Assembly: GCF_000971985.1 (NCBI RefSeq)
Contig: NZ_LAQQ01000001.1
Span: 930,001-994,000, forward strand
Length of the DNA stretch: 64,000 nt
Direction: 5' to 3'
DNA from: Paenibacillus dauci
GTDB lineage: Bacteria; Bacillota; Bacilli; Paenibacillales; Paenibacillaceae
Position numbers and translations under genes: made by a program. Below, piece after piece: positions 63,532 to 64,000 of the stretch (its first letter is position 1; each line of letters begins with the position of its first letter). The notes beneath the pieces were generated by a model. It made no database searches and had not been told where the DNA came from. It saw only the letters and a list, made by a program, of their open reading frames with translations.

Positions 63532-63996
63532 TTAATTTACGAGTAGTCTGGTGTTGGCAATATATAAAACGTCTCCCGGTCCAATCTGATAGGGACGTCC
63601 GATTTCGATTTTATTGGACTTATTCTGGGCTGCAGAACGAATACCGGTACCATTGCTGGAATCTGCATCTTCTACATACCATTCGCCATTGACACAATTA
63701 AGTACGGCATGTTGCGAACTGATGAGTGAAGCATAGTCGCTGCCGGACAGATCAATATCCACTTTGTTGTGGCGGGTATTCTTGCCGATCAGCATGCTGG
63801 TCTCTCCGACAATATCCCAGCCTTTGATCCGCTCGCCGAATTCATCGATAAGAATAATCTCCCGTACTTCCTGATAAACGGGTACATCGGTTTGATTTTT
63901 GAAAAAATGGTGATAGGCATACCAGCCAAAAGCAACGACCATAGCCAAAATGGCTACAATTTTTAGCAAAATCGATGGAATTACAAAAATATACAC
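63532..63996 (-). CDS. Membrane-anchored FHA-domain protein (possibly cut by the window edge)
   Basis: A 154-residue protein if it starts at the GTG at 63996; no room remains to see a ribosome site, so the start may lie beyond the edge. A hydrophobic helix (ILLKIVAILAMVVAFGWYAY) is at the N-terminus. An FHA domain follows: TSMLIGKNTRHNKVDIDLSG, SSQHAVLNCVNGEWYVEDAD, SSNGTGIRSA and YQIGPGDVLYIANTRLLV, with the conserved Arg/Ser-His/Asn-Gly set. It begins the visible part of the operon and probably brings phosphorylated partners to the membrane. Confidence 0.85.
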   Translation of the reverse strand: MYIFVIPSILLKIVAILAMVVAFGWYAYHHFFKNQTDVPVYQEVREIILIDEFGERIKGWDIVGETSMLIGKNTRHNKVDIDLSGSDYASLISSQHAVLNCVNGEWYVEDADSSNGTGIRSAAQNKSNKIEIGRPYQIGPGDVLYIANTRLLVN

Positions 63997-64000
63997 CAGT

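Noticed and set aside
45540-64000. Canonical type VI secretion system
   Set aside because: No TssB/C sheath, Hcp, TssJ/L/M membrane complex or ClpV in the window, and the host looks Gram-positive; only spike, tip and signalling parts resemble it.

Overview
The window looks like chromosomal DNA of a Paenibacillus-type Firmicute. The signs are moderate GC content, strong AGGAGG-type ribosome binding sites, a Bacillus-type Fnr with its iron-sulfur cysteines at the C-terminus, an AbrB-family regulator, an hxlR/hxlAB formaldehyde locus, a yybP-ykoY manganese riboswitch, and several Gfo/Idh/MocA plus TIM-barrel sugar gene sets. No rRNA, tRNA, CRISPR array, transposase or phage capsid/terminase gene was seen. 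The assignment rests on gene content and sequence style, not on a database search.

Layout. 1-2.2 kb: end of a secreted protein gene and a GH3 N-acetylhexosaminidase. 2.5-10.7 kb: an anaerobic fermentation block (pflA, pflB, adhE, fnr) with Fnr boxes placed identically at pflB and adhE, and three long imperfect hairpins in its intergenic DNA. 10.8-20.5 kb: an HxlR-type regulator, a uracil-DNA glycosylase-fold protein without iron-sulfur cysteines, a five-gene sugar cluster (two Gfo/Idh/MocA oxidoreductases, two xylose-isomerase-like TIM barrels, ThuA) with a divergent AraC regulator, an AbrB-type regulator and another oxidoreductase. 20.8-29.6 kb: riboswitch-controlled TerC, MsrAB fusion, hxlR/hxlAB, flavin monooxygenase-like protein, KptA and an MFS exporter. 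29.7-34 kb: a J-domain protein, a DUF1266 protein and an HscC-like Hsp70, which resembles the E. coli djlB/djlC-ybe-hscC neighbourhood. 34.2-39.4 kb: YitT protein, lipoprotein, MFS exporter, and endonuclease V behind a nine-copy 8-bp tandem repeat.

39.4-64 kb is the most unusual part: a polymorphic-toxin locus joined to a spike/signalling operon, all on the minus strand. In transcription order from the right edge it encodes a membrane FHA protein, a zinc-ribbon FHA protein, a membrane-anchored PP2C phosphatase, a degenerate PP2C with membrane and coiled-coil parts, two proteins I do not recognise, a large Hsp70/actin-fold ATPase, a tail-fibre-like protein, a VgrG-like spike, a pentapeptide-repeat protein, DUF1629-like and DUF1795-like proteins, a DUF4280 PAAR-like cap, and a second VgrG-like spike fused to a DNA/RNA non-specific nuclease with a YezG immunity protein. 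Beyond it lie two inactive toxin cassettes: a deaminase with one frameshift plus an Imm3-like gene, and a decayed WHH nuclease plus a SUKH gene. A run of probable orphan immunity genes follows. A shared ~200-bp linker joins the live toxin to the deaminase cassette, and a shorter trace of it sits in the third. My inference is a Gram-positive contractile-injection-type effector system with FHA/phosphatase control and cassette-switching toxin tips. Sheath, tube and baseplate genes are not in the window and would have to lie beyond the right edge or elsewhere.
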